Shown here: positions 13,101 through 23,900 of the stretch, in pieces
Numbering within the stretch: the stretch's first letter is position 1
Layout of the letters: the number at the start of each line of letters is the position of its first letter
From: Cladopsammia gracilis
Taxonomy: Eukaryota > Cnidaria > Anthozoa > Scleractinia > Dendrophylliidae
Direction: 5' to 3'
Assembly (NCBI GenBank): GCA_022457155.1
Contig: JAJGOT010000056.1
Location: forward strand, 1,444,501-1,508,500
DNA: 64,000 bases
Notes under the pieces: generated by a model
Databases searched by the model: none
What the model saw: the letters and a program-made list of their open reading frames with translations, nothing else
What the model was told of the DNA's origin: nothing
Position numbers and translations under genes: made by a program

Positions 13101-16100
13101 CATAATGCTAGTAATATACAAAGTTGTTCATACAGTTGTGATAGTGGGTTACTTCACCAAACTTGTTCACAAAATGTCCTGTTAATTACCGGTAATGTCT
13201 GTTTTAATTTCCAACAAAGTTAATTTGCTATGTACAGTCGATTTTTTATTCTAAATAAAAACTAAGGTGGTTTGTAGAATCCGATGAGTGGTAAACAATA
13301 CACATTCAACTTTTGTTGTCTCAGTACTTGTGAAGAGAAAAAAATGGGATGGAGGCAAATATTTGAAGGGAGGCACTATTTTCTAATTTTGGATGGGAGG
13401 AGGGGTGCTTATTCTAGGGGGGGGGAGGGAGGTAGGGGCATTTATTCTACTGGTGCACTTATTCAAGGGGCGGTGCTTATTCCAGGATCTACAGTATTAG
13501 AACCTTTTACATTAAAATAAGCAGGAAGCTTGACTCAAACTCACTCCTAGCTCATCAAATGTTTAGTCAAATTTTAAGTGTCAATATTCAAATTAAAGTT
13601 ACTAAGCAGTGCTTTCTTATGTTGCTGTTAGTTTCCAATATATTTTACAAACATACAATATTTTTTTATTTCTATGGTTACCCATGATGAGCAGATGGTT
13701 ACTTACGCTAACAGCTAGAGAAGCAAAGTCAGACACTCCGGGAACTGTTGAGAAAGGTCACAATATTTTATCTTGAAAAGAACATAGACTACAGTAATTA
13801 TGGCCACTTCATTAACCCAAATAAAACCTAATGAACTCAGAAATGAACTAGAAATGGCACTAAAGTAATAAAGAGTAATATTATTTTTATTATCATTACA
13901 TTGACACCCTTGAACTCAAAACCACCTTACAATGAAACCCAGGTTTAATAAATTACCAGTAACATGGTTCCAAAAATATTATTCTTTAAATTCCCCTGGC
14001 TCCTACTGTTAGGGAGCTTAAACAACGATGACGGCAACGCCAAGGAAAATGTCAGTTGAAAAAAGGATACGCGCTATTTTAAACTACTTTGCAGTTGTTC
14101 CAGTTTGTTTAGTTTGTCTAATGTGACTGGATTGTCCAGGAGCTGAATTCCTGGTTCAAATGGAGAAATGAAAATTAACTGTCGCGTGTTCTCGTTCTCT
14201 ACAAAACCTACAATTTAATCATTGGACGTTGTTGTTTTACAGGGAGCGGCAAAGAAATGTACCAAAATGTAAAATGCACGTGCAGAGGCATTGTTTTGTG
14301 CTGTTCTTGCTGCTGTCACAGTCGTGGTTGCTTAAGGTTACAGTGTACCTTCAGATCGAAAATTTATTGAAAATTTTTTTTTGGCGTTAAAATAAAGTTT
14401 ACAGAATGAACTTTCATCCAAAAAAAAATAATCGAAAAATAGTGAAAATTGACGGAGAAATGACGGTATAACTTTTGTGGGCGGAGTTTGTTTATTAAGC
14501 GATGTTTTTTTAAGCGCCGTTTTCTCAAAGTTGATTTTTCGCTTGTTGGGGACACTTCAAAGAGCTACAACTCGAAGGGAATTTGTTCGATTTTCCTTAA
14601 ATTTGGACAGAAGCTAGGCTAACATATAATCAACAAAAACGTGTCGGCGAATTTCTTAATTCCGAAAACTTTTTCGTCAAGAGCCATTTCTGTGCGATCA
14701 TTCCAATTTTTTTTCTCCCCTTTTCGAAAATATTCTGTAACTTTTCACTGCAATTGAATATGGGGAATCGCCGACACATTTTTTTAGCGCTTCGTGTCTG
14801 GAAACCCGAGAACAAAACAAATTAGCAAAATATAATAATCGCTTTGAGTTGTAGCGTTTTAAAGCTGATTCGGATGTTCGAATTTAGACGTCGTAAAAAA
14901 TTCGACAATTCATTTTTTTACCAAATGGTTTCCATATTTAGATAGCCAGCTCTATAAGCTTTAATTTGATATCTGGGTTTAGGTATATTAAGTGTAATCT
15001 TAAGACGCTAGAGCTGTTATACTGGAGACACCCCCGAAGGTACACTGTAACCTTAAGCTCCCTATTCTGAGCCCTGGACAGACAAACAGGACACTGGCAC
15101 TGTTAATACTATTGAACCTCACATAGGCGTCCAATCAAACTGCAAAGCCGAGGTAGTCACTTACGAGAGGTCACACCACAAGGGTCTTAACTTTGAATCA
15201 TATGAACCAGTAGTAAATTCAATGTACAAAGCACCTATCAGACCACAGGGATCTTAACTTTGAACCATATGAACCTGTAGTAATTTCAATAAACAAAGCA
15301 CCTATCAGACCACAGGGGTCTTAACTTTGAATCATATGAACCTGAAGTAAATTCAATGTACAAAGCACCTATCAGACCACAGGGATCTTAACTTTGAATC
15401 ATATGAACCTGTAGTAATTTCAATAAACAAAGCACCTATCAGACCACAGGGGTCTTAACTTTGAATCATATGAACCTGTAGTAAATTCGATGTACAAAGC
15501 ACCTATCAGACCACAGGGGTCTTAACTTTGAATCATATGAACCAGTAGTAAATTCAATGTACAAAGCACCTATCGGACCACAGGGGTCTTAACTTTGAAT
15601 CATATGAACCCGTAGTAATTTCAATAAACAAAGCACCTATCAGACCACAGGGATCTTAACTTTGAATCATATGAACCTGTAGTAATTTCAATATACAAAG
15701 CACCTATCAGACTACAGGGATCTTAACTTTGAATTATATGAACCTGTAGTAATTTCAATAAACAAGGCATCTATCAGACCACAGGGATCTTAACTGTAAA
15801 CTCTTAAAAGAAAGACAACTGAAGTTGATCTCTACCACACTTCAGTCACTTATTTTACTGTAACTCTAAACTCTTAAAAGACAGACAACTGAAGTTGATC
15901 TCCACCACACTTTGGTCACTTATTTTACTGTAACTGTAACCTCTTAAAAGACAGACAACTGAAGTTGATCTCCACCACACTTTGGTCACTTATTTTACTG
16001 TAACTGTAACCTCTTAAAAGATAGACAACTAAAATTGATCTCAACCACACTTTGGCCACTTATTTTACTGTAACTGTAATCTCTTAAAAGACAGACAACT

Positions 16101-19100
16101 GAAGTTGATCTCTACCACACTTCGGTCACTTATTTTACCATAACTGTAAACTCTTAAAAGACAGACACCTCTCTAATGGCAAGATGGACCGCTGGTTCTG
16201 GTCCTAACAGTCAATGGCCAAAAAATTTTTTTGCTGCATAGTTCTCATGTTAAATAAGAGGCTCCAAGTAACCTATACTCATGCTCATGCGCACGGAAGT
16301 TTTATGATATATTTTTTATAAACAAGATAAGATGTCTGACTTGGAGAAGAGTTATTCATTTCCATGTTGTTACTATTGAATGTTTTATATAAATGAAGGC
16401 TGCACCACAATGAAGCCAGTGATTTTTCTGAAGGTTGTTGCTGCGGAACGAGCGTAGCGAGTGAGCAGCAACATAATCAGGATTTAAGAGAAATATATGA
16501 GAAAAAAATATAAGCTAGGAAAAATCTCGATTTGATCGCTTTTTACCAGAATTCACTGCGCCACGAACACATTTTGGGCCAAAATGCATTGCGCCACGAA
16601 CAAGAGCCTCGCTTGCTGCTTCAAGCTGTTGGCTGCGAGATTTGTAATATTTTGGTCCAACATGTAGGCTACATGTCCCAGTCGAAATCGGAACTGAAGT
16701 GTCGAAGACTACCACGAGTTGAGCGAGGACTGTGAGGCATGGTGATAGGACCGTTGAATGGCAAAGATTTTCGAAGATTGTACGGAATAAAAGACAAATT
16801 TACTTTGAAATCACTCCGACAGCGGTCGATGAGACTGAACTGAGCTGAGCGCTTGGGGACGCGAAACCTGAGCTGAGCTTGGGAGACGCGAACACAGTAA
16901 TTAACCTAAATTTTCGCACCTTCCTCGTGGTCAACGCGTCCTTTACTCAACAATATTCTACAGACATTGCAGGAACTTGATGCGTGAATTACAAAACAAA
17001 ATTAGTCTTATCAGCTTGAAATTTCGTCGATTCATTCTGGTTACATTTGCTTTGCTTCCCCTCAAAAAACGAAAGAGAAAATTCTGTAATACCAGCGAGA
17101 TGATAAAAGAGCATTATTACAACAAATTTACCGCAGCAGTTACTATCTTTTGGATACACTAGTATATACATAATGTGAACACTAGTAATGTAAGTAGGGT
17201 TGAACGAGACGCTGTCGTGACACTGCAGTGATGCTGTTTTACCGGAAGTGAGAGTAGCTGGAAGTCACTAAACCAGAAGTGTAAACAGCCAAGCTATGAA
17301 CTGGAAAAGCACAATTTAAAACATTTGTTCATAAATTTGCATGCAAAATCGTGACCCCCAAAAAATAAAAAGAATAAAAAGAAAAACAGAGGGAAAACCT
17401 TAACTCATGCCGCTTCACACATGAGTAAGAAAATTGAAATTTGTTTGTTAAGAATGCTGATAAAACTGTTGAAAATACAGTCAGACATTTTGGTTTCCCT
17501 GAAATGTCTGACTGTATTTACAACAATTTTTTCAGCACTCTACAAACAAAATAATTTAAATCTGGTCCTAACAGTGTTTGTCTTTAATAGAGAGAGTTGA
17601 CTTTGTATCTAACTGAAATGGAGCTGGAGTCTGTCTTTCAAGAGATCCCCACCCCTCCCTCTCGAATTAAGGTCTACAACACCAGCTTGCAACTCCTGTG
17701 GGGTACACCTAAAATTGGATCTGTGCAAATACATGTAGATCTGCTTTTTAAGTTTTACTTACCAAGTTGTATTTTATTATTGTACAATCTTAGGACTAGA
17801 ATATGAAATCAAATGTGTAGTAGTCCATGGCTACAAGTAAAACATTCGCCAATGTAATAAAACATGAACGAAGTGTTGTACTTAGTAGCCATGAATTATT
17901 TTTAATTCCATTTATTTTTAGTACAGCACATTAAGGTTGCTTTTACATCTGCAAGAACTTACAACAAAATTAACAACATGAAAGCTTGTTCATGGCATTA
18001 TTTACATACTTTAACTCACTTTGCTCTGGCCACAAATCCGGCGAAGCTCTGTCTAATCGTTCAAAACTAAGAAGACTGTTAAGAATGCTGATAAAACTGT
18101 TGCAAATACAGTCAGACATTTTGGTTTCCCTGAAATGTCTGACCATATTTATAACAATTTTTTCAGCACTCTTTACAAACAAAACAATTTCAATCTGGTC
18201 CTGACAGTGTTTGTCTTAGAGAGAGTTGACTTTGTATCTAACTGAAATGGAGCTGGAGTCTGTCTTTCAAGAGATCCTCACCCCTCCCTCTCGAATTAAG
18301 GTCTACAACACCAGCTTGCAACTCCTGTGGGGTACACCTAAAATTGGATCTGTGCAAATACATGTAGATCTGCTTTTTAAGTTTTACTTACCAAGTTGTA
18401 TTTTATTATTGTACAATCTTAGGACTGGAATATGAAATCAAATGTGTAGTAGTCCATGGCTACAAGTAAAACATTCGCCAATGTAATAAAACATGGACGA
18501 AGTGTTGTACTTAGTAGCCATGAATTATTTTTAATTCCGTTTATTTTTAGTACAGCACATTAAGGTTGTTTTTACATCTGCACGAACTTACAATGAAATT
18601 AACAACATTAAAGCTTGTTCATGGCATTATTTATAAACTTTAACTCACTTTGCTCTGGCCACAAATCCGGCGAAGCTCTGTCTAATCGTTCAAAACTAAG
18701 AAGACTGTTAAGAATGCTGATAAAACTGTTGCAAATACAGTCAGACATTTTGGTTTCCCTGAAATGTCTGACCGTATTTATAACAATTTTTTCAGCACTC
18801 TTTACAAACAAAATAATTTCAATCTGGTCCTGACAGTGTTTGTCTTAGACAGAGTTGACTTTGTATCTATCTGAAATGGAGCTGGAGTCTGTCTTTCAAG
18901 AGATTCCCACCCCTACCTCTTGAATTAAGGTCTACAACACCAGCTTGCAACTCCTGTGGGGTACACCTAAAATTGGATCTGTGCAAATACATGTAGATCT
19001 GCTTTTTAAGTTTTACTTACCAAGTTGTATTTTATTATTGTACAATCTTAGGACTAGAATATGAAATCAAATGTGTAGTAGTCCATGGCTACAAGTAAAA

Positions 19101-20602
19101 CATTCGCCAATGTAATAAAACATGAACGAAGTGTTGTACTTAGTAGCCATGAATTATTTTTAATTCCATTTAGTTTTAGTACAGCACATTAAGGTTGCTT
19201 TTACATCTGCAAGAACTTACAACAAAATTAACAACATTAAAGCTTGTTCATGGCATTATTTATATACTTTAACTCACTTTGCTCTGGCCACACATCTGGC
19301 TAAGCTCTGTCTAATCGTTCAAAACTGAAAAGACTGTTAAGAATGCTGATAAAACTGTTGCAAATAAAGTCAGACATTTTGGTTTCCCTGAAATGTCTGA
19401 CCATATTTATAACAATTTTTTCAGCACTCTTTACAAACAAAACAATTTCAATCTGGTCCTGACAGTGTTTGTCTTAGAGAGAGTTGACTTTGTATCTAAC
19501 TGAAATGGAGCTGGAGTCTGTCTTTCAAGAGATCCCCACCCCTTCCTCTCGAATTACATGTAAGGTCTACAACACCAGCTTGCAACTCCTGCGGGGTACA
19601 CCTAAAATTGGATCTGTGCAAATACATGTAGATCTGTTTTTTAAGTGTTACTTACCAAGTTGTATTTTATTACTCATGCGCGTAGCGGCATGAGGTAAGG
19701 TTTCGGCTCCGTTTTTCTTGTTTTTATTATTTTTATTTTTTGTGTCACGATTTTGCATGCAAATTTATGCACGCATATTTTAAATTGTACACTTCTGGTT
19801 CATAGCTTTGCCACTACACTTCCTGTTTAGTAACTTCCGGCTACTCTCACTTCCGGTAAAAGAGCGTTACTCAAGTGTCACGACAGCGTCTCCTACAACA
19901 CCACTTACATAAGCAATGTTCATGTTTGGTATATATAAGACATAGAAGAATCATTCCCTTCATTGTGGTACAGCCTTCATTTCCAAAACAATCAATAGTA
20001 AACAACGTGGTTTGCAGGAATGATGACTGAATAAAAGGAGTACTCTTCGCCATGTCGGACATCTTCTTATCATCTTCTTTTCTTCTTATCATCTTCTCAT
20101 CTTCTTATCATCTTCTTAACTTACTTACGCATGCGCATGAGTATAGGCTGCTGGGAGCCTCTTGTTATCATACAATCTTAGGACTGGAATATGAAATCAC
20201 AATTGTAGAAGTCCATGGCTACAATTTGAAAATTCGCCAATTTAATAAAAAATGGACGAAGTTTTCAACTTAGTCGCCATGAATTAAATTTAATTCCGTT
20301 AGTACAGCACATTAAGGTTGTTTTTACATTTGCATGAACTTACAATGAAATTAACAACATTAAAGCTTGTTCATGGCATTATTTATAAACTTTAACTTAC
20401 TTTGCTCTGGCCACAAATCCGGCGAAGCTCTGTCTAATCGTTCAAAACTGAGGAGACCTTGTAAGCTTTGGTCAAGTTCTGCAAATTTGTTGATCAAGTA
20501 AACAATAAGCTTACTATAAGCATGGATTACAGATCCAAAAACTATATTTAACCATGAAAAATATGCACAATAATCCCACATACCTGGACTCGGTGATTCC
20601 AT
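10198..20602 (-). CDS. LIN52: LIN52, DREAM/MuvB complex subunit, complete, 6 coding exons
   Basis: Minus-strand coding exons: 20602-20584, 20478-20401, 13744-13707, 12545-12473, 11132-11049 and 10262-10198. Phases agree at every junction and give 118 aa (human 116). Residues 15-32 read LLSFERLDRASPDLWPEQ: L15-x-S17-x-E19 is the suboptimal LxCxE-type motif that binds the p107/p130 pocket, and S25 aligns with human S28, the DYRK1A site that switches MuvB into DREAM. Further family blocks are TPPKWLAELEKDDMDMLQ, LMEKVRGLQNLAFQLGLDE and REMTRGKFLNILEK. LIN52 works in the nucleus in cell-cycle gene repression and, with B-MYB, mitotic activation. The last four residues (GRR preceded by S) are not family-typical. 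Intron 2 (6.7 kb) is packed with repeats, including extra copies of exon 2. It is transcribed divergently from ALDH6A1. Confidence 0.96.
12216..12430. mobile_element. MITE with perfect 20-bp terminal inverted repeats
   Basis: It starts TTTAACCCTTTAAGCCCTAA and ends with its exact reverse complement TTAGGGCTTAAAGGGTTAAA. The 215-bp interior has no coding capacity. It lies in LIN52 intron 4, only 42 bp beyond the exon 4 donor. Confidence 0.95.
14011..15063. mobile_element. Host MITE with AGGGAGCTTAA ends, interrupted by a second element
   Basis: The left end is AGGGAGCTTAAACAACGATG at 14011 and the right end TTAAGCTCCCT at 15053-15063, inverted copies of each other. The interior 14020-14331 includes cgacaacgcc-type and tgcagaggcattgttttgtg sequence. 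A fragment of the same family recurs at 48785-48870. A 717-bp element is inserted at the TTAA of its right terminus. Confidence 0.8.
14336..15052. mobile_element. Non-autonomous DNA transposon with TTAA target duplication
   Basis: Perfect 17-bp terminal inverted repeats GGTTACAGTGTACCTTC (14336-14352) and GAAGGTACACTGTAACC (15036-15052) are flanked on both sides by TTAA (14332-14335 and 15053-15056). TTAA duplication is the mark of the piggyBac and Kolobok groups; the terminal sequence does not let me choose between them. There is no transposase frame inside. Confidence 0.93.
15174..15795. repeat. 67-bp satellite, about 9 units
   Basis: Units containing GACCACAGGGxTCTTAACTT begin at 15241, 15308, 15375, 15442, 15509, 15576, 15643, 15710 and 15777, all exactly 67 bp apart, with a degenerate leading unit. 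Alternating variants (aaattcaatgtac versus aatttcaataaac) suggest an earlier two-unit period. It lies in LIN52 intron 2. Confidence 0.96.
15801..16160. repeat. 70-bp satellite, 5 units
   Basis: CTCTTAAAAG begins units at 15801, 15871, 15941, 16011, 16081 and a partial one at 16151, spacing exactly 70 bp. It directly abuts the 67-bp array but has a different sequence. Each unit carries GACAACTGAAGTTGATCTC and TTATTTTACTGTAACT. Confidence 0.96.
16225..17430 (-). mobile_element. Copy of the 400-bp TATA-containing repeat, split by an insertion
   Basis: The two halves (about 16225-16432 and 17165-17430) match in reverse orientation the unit repeated at 62281-64000: CATGAGTAT-type end, small frame region, TATATA box, CACTTCCGGT motifs and GTCACGATTTTGCATGC. 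About 730 bp of unrelated sequence (16433-17164, containing gaacgagcgtagcgagtgag) interrupts it close to the TATA region. No gene is visible in the insert. Confidence 0.75.
18020..18119 (-). CDS. Extra LIN52 exon-2 copy 1 (open, candidate alternative first exon)
   Basis: The minus-strand frame starts ACCAAAATGTCTGAC (good start context), reads MSDCICNSFISILNS and then LLSFERLDRASPDLWPEQ, and ends at a GTGAGT donor in phase 1, the phase needed to join LIN52 exon 3. The pocket-binding LxSxE motif and the S-P site are intact. Spliced as a cassette after exon 1 it would shift the frame: its only upstream acceptor-like site (GCAACAG) gives 77 nt instead of 78. Use in a transcript is not shown by the sequence. 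Confidence 0.45.
18649..18748 (-). CDS. Extra LIN52 exon-2 copy 2 (open, candidate alternative first exon)
   Basis: Same structure as the copy 629 bp away: start codon in ACCAAAATG, MSDCICNSFISILNS followed by LLSFERLDRASPDLWPEQ, donor GTGAGT in phase 1. An in-frame upstream ATG at 18811 would lengthen the N-terminus by 21 residues. The whole unit is nearly identical to copy 1, so recent duplication explains conservation without any need for selection. Confidence 0.45.
19278..19377 (-). pseudogene. Extra LIN52 exon-2 copy 3, broken by a stop
   Basis: It is the same unit, but GCTTCG has become GCTTAG, putting an in-frame TAG at 19302-19300 just after FERLDRA. Further changes (LFSFER, DVWPEQ) follow. 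The donor GTGAGT is kept. It shows the array is partly decaying. Confidence 0.85.
19673..20164 (+). mobile_element. Copy of the ACTCATGCG...GCATGAGT repeat inserted in the LIN52 array
   Basis: It begins ACTCATGCGCGTAGCGGCAT at 19673 and ends around ACGCATGCGCATGAGTATAGG ... CCTCTTGTTA. It contains GTCACGATTTTGCATGC, three CACTTCC-type motifs and the TATATATAAG box at 19930. It interrupts the word gtattttatt...tacaatcttagg that is continuous in the other array units, so the insertion came after the array began to form. An internal (cttcttatcat)n stretch at 20060-20120 is a private expansion. Confidence 0.85.
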
Positions 20603-20914
20603 TTCTGTTATCTACCACAATTCAGCTACAAAATAAATCATTTATACTGACAAACGACTTTGTATTGGCAAAGAAGGGAACCGAAATTTATAAAATTTGA
20701 CTTCTGCGCTCCAGCTCTTGCAACCTCGCTCCGAAGTTGAGGCTAATCAGTGTCTCCTAATATGGTAAAGGGTCCTTTTGGGATCCTATCACGTGTCTCC
20801 CTGCCCCCAGACCCTCCTCTTTACTCTACATAAGCCCCTGGACGCCTGGCCCCTTTCTTTTCCACGTTCAACTGATTCAAGCTTCTCATTCGAGCAAAAA
20901 AAAAAAGCCAGAAA
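20603..20914. promoter_or_regulatory. Divergent LIN52 / ALDH6A1 promoter region
   Basis: These 312 bp separate the two start codons and must hold both 5' leaders. A perfect E-box CACGTG lies at 20790-20795. A TATA-like ttataaaattt (about 20688) is the only core-promoter-like element I see. The short distance and divergent orientation point to shared control. Which bases matter cannot be told from sequence alone. Confidence 0.7.
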
Positions 20915-23900
20915 ATGCTTCGATCTGCTTGTTCTTTGTCACGTTTGCTTGGTAGCAGCAGAACGGTATGGCTAAATTGCACATAAAGTGATTTTTGGAG
21001 GGCAAAACTCAATATTCAGATATTTCTACCCAACATGTCACCCCATGTACATTTCGAATGTCGTAATATAATATGAGTGAACCCTGTCTGAATGAACATT
21101 ATAACGCAGCGCTTATTTGTTGTCAGCATTATCAAAGTTAAAGGGCATATTAAAACTGTCAAGAAAGTAAACATACTAAGGCGAAAAGAGGGAGAAAGCT
21201 TGTGTCACGCTACAGTAGAATGTAGCGACCAGGTTTATTAGTTATAACCTTTGAGGAGGCTTCAAAGTTAAGCTGTTGTTTATAGCTTATAAGCTGATGG
21301 TTTTGTTTTGAATTTGATAAAAAAAGAAGACATCTTACGTTTTTCCCACAAGCATAATTTATTTGGAAAGTTTTCCAATGGCTATTTTAAGACAAATTAC
21401 ATAAATTATGTCAATCTGTGAATCACAATGACTATGCATTATGTAAAAGGATGGTGGGGGGGGGGGGGGGGCTTATTTGACAGTCGGGAGGTGGGGGACT
21501 ATTTGAGAGGGGGGTGCTTAATACAGGATTTACAGTTTGTCATTACCCTGTGGAACTGTGATTTAATTTCTTGGCTAATGAAAGGGAAGAAGGATGGAGG
21601 GAGGGAGATTTTTTAAGACTGTTTAATAAAGGTCACCTTTCAGCCATCCAGCATGTTTACCTACCTAATAATTAATGGAAAATTTTAATGTTGAAAAGTG
21701 CAAAAATTTGAACGTTTACCTACTCAGTTGCCTAAATTAACTTACATTGTTATCTTGTTATTCTCTTCCACTTGTAGACTGCACCACTGGCATCAGCCTT
21801 GAACAAGTGTTACAGTAATGGTGCAATTGTAAGCATCAAAGACAATATCTTGTTTTTATTAAGAGTTTTTTGGATAAAATTGCCCCCCCCCCCCCCCCCC
21901 CCCTTTGTAGGATATAGAAAACGTCATGATATTTGTTTTGAATGATGGGATGACTAGCTGATGACTATTCTTTAAATTGTACAGTGTATAAGGGTTATTG
22001 TTGCTGGCTACACAAGGAAAATAGCCAGTCATAAACCTTTCAGGGTTGTTGTCCTTTGTGTTACCAATCATCTTCACCCTAGTTGCCAGTTTTTATTGTT
22101 GGCTTCTGGGTACTAATGACAGCCCTGAATGCTTAGAGATTTCATGCTTTGTCCTTCCATAAAGCAGGATTTTAAACTGGAGTTGGTTCTTTTTAACCAC
22201 TGCAAAAGAGACAATAGGGAATTCAAATGACAAACTTGGCATGTGAACCAAAGTTTGTTTGTTTTTGTTTGATTCATTTACATTGATTAATTCTGTCTGT
22301 GTCTTAAAAAATAATGAAGGATACTGGAGTGGAGAGGACTGGTGAGCTATCCGCTCTTGTAGGAGAGAATGCAGTGGAGCATCCACACTTGGTCCTACCT
22401 GAGTGCACTTCAGCATTAGCAGCAGCAGTAGCAACAGCAGTAGTTACTAGTAGTGGTAGTGGTAGTGATCTTGTTATGGATAAAGGGAAAACTCTAAAAT
22501 TTTTCTGCTGCTAATTTTATGTCTTTAATACATTTTCCCACAGCCAAATACCAAGCTGTTCATAAATGGCCAGTTTGTGGAGTCTTCTACAGATAAGTGG
22601 CATGATATTCACAATCCAGTATGTACATGTTAACCAGTACTCAGTACTTAGTACATATTTTGTATCAATTTATAGTGGTAAATTCATAAGAGTACTATGG
22701 GTCTGACTGACTGAAAAATCAACACTGTCTCGAATTAGGGGCAATGCATTGTTGTTGCTCTGGAAAGCACTGTTGCTCGGAAACTGTTAAGACATTACCA
22801 ATTTGGTGTGGTTGAAGGAAATTAAAGCTTGTAATCTTCCTTCTCAATCTCAAAATCATAAGCAAGCTGTTGGTTTGGAAACCTATGTTTTCTCTGTATT
22901 TTATGATCAGTTCAAAAAGCTAAATCAAACACTCGAAAGAGTGTTTCATCAGGTATCCTAACACCTTGTTTTTGCAACCCACTTCTCGGTGGTTGGATAT
23001 CTTGATGAAAGACTAGAAAAAATTCCTTGCAAATTAATGTTTTCATTTCAAAAGATGAAGGGAAAGATACTGTTGTAAGCCTCTTTAAAATTCATGATGG
23101 TTGTGTAGATGTGTTGCGTTTTCTTTCTCAGGCAACCAATGAAGTCATTTCTCGATGTCCTGAGTCTACAATAGCTGAGATGGAATCTGCCGTTGCAGCA
23201 GCGAAAGCCGCTTTCCCCGCATGGAGTGAAATGTCAGTTCTGTCACGCCAGCAAGTCATGTTTAACTTGCAGCACCTTGTCAAGAAACACATGGTATGAA
23301 ATGAAAATTTGAATTTCTTGTAAGCAACAAACCTTCTAGATCCAGACAGGATATTGTCGCTTAAAGAGTCTGACCCACCCAGTTTGCATTGCGCGCTTCT
23401 CTTATTGTTATGATACGGCTCTATTCCATATTTGGGCAAGCATATCACCTCTTGCACAAGTGAATTTCTCATCTACAATACAGTATGGACTTTCGGGGGC
23501 CCTGAAAATGGTGGATGAACCAATGTAGGTGCGCAAGGCAAACTGGGTGGGCCAGATTCTTTCAAGATTGTTAATGCAGCCTAAGTTAACTGAAAACTAA
23601 TTTAAACTGGAATGTGTCCCTGCCTGTATAACTCCAAATTTCAGTATTTGATTATAATGAAACTTGGATTGTGCTTTTTAAAATGTTAGGGGTTACTTGT
23701 CAATCATTGTATAAAAATGACACCACAATATTATTTTTTTTAACTTGCCATCATAGATCCATGATTATGAAAAGGATGAAAATTGTCACTTGCCCACTCA
23801 AATGTTCTTGGGCGAGTTCTTGGCACTGAAAGTTGCTCACCCAAATTTTGAGTGCTATCAAAATGAAGTTTTCAACCCAGCTAGTACACAAAATAATGTT

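Larger units (their letters stand above)
17447..19672. repeat. 629-bp tandem array carrying LIN52 exon-2 copies
   Basis: The junction word GTTAAGAATGCTGATAAAAC recurs at 17447, 18078, 18707 and 19336 (spacing 631, 629, 629). Each full unit contains an imperfect palindrome (CAGTCAGACATTT ... AAATGTCTGAC), about 570 bp of intron-like sequence and a copy of LIN52 exon 2 on the minus strand. The fourth unit is cut at 19672 by a repeat insertion, after which related unique sequence resumes at 20165 and leads to the genuine exon 2. The array therefore arose from exon 2 plus about 300 bp of the adjoining intron. Confidence 0.94.

Noticed and set aside
18008..18748. LIN52 exon copies as in-phase cassette exons after exon 1
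   Set aside because: The upstream acceptor-like site gives 77 nt rather than 78, so splicing from exon 1 would shift the frame; only alternative-first-exon use stays in frame.
17597..19693. Plus-strand repeated frame MELESVFQEIPTPPSRIKVY
   Set aside because: It recurs only because of the 629-bp tandem array; no ATG at the predicted start, no similarity and no splice partners. The minus strand carries the LIN52 exon copies.
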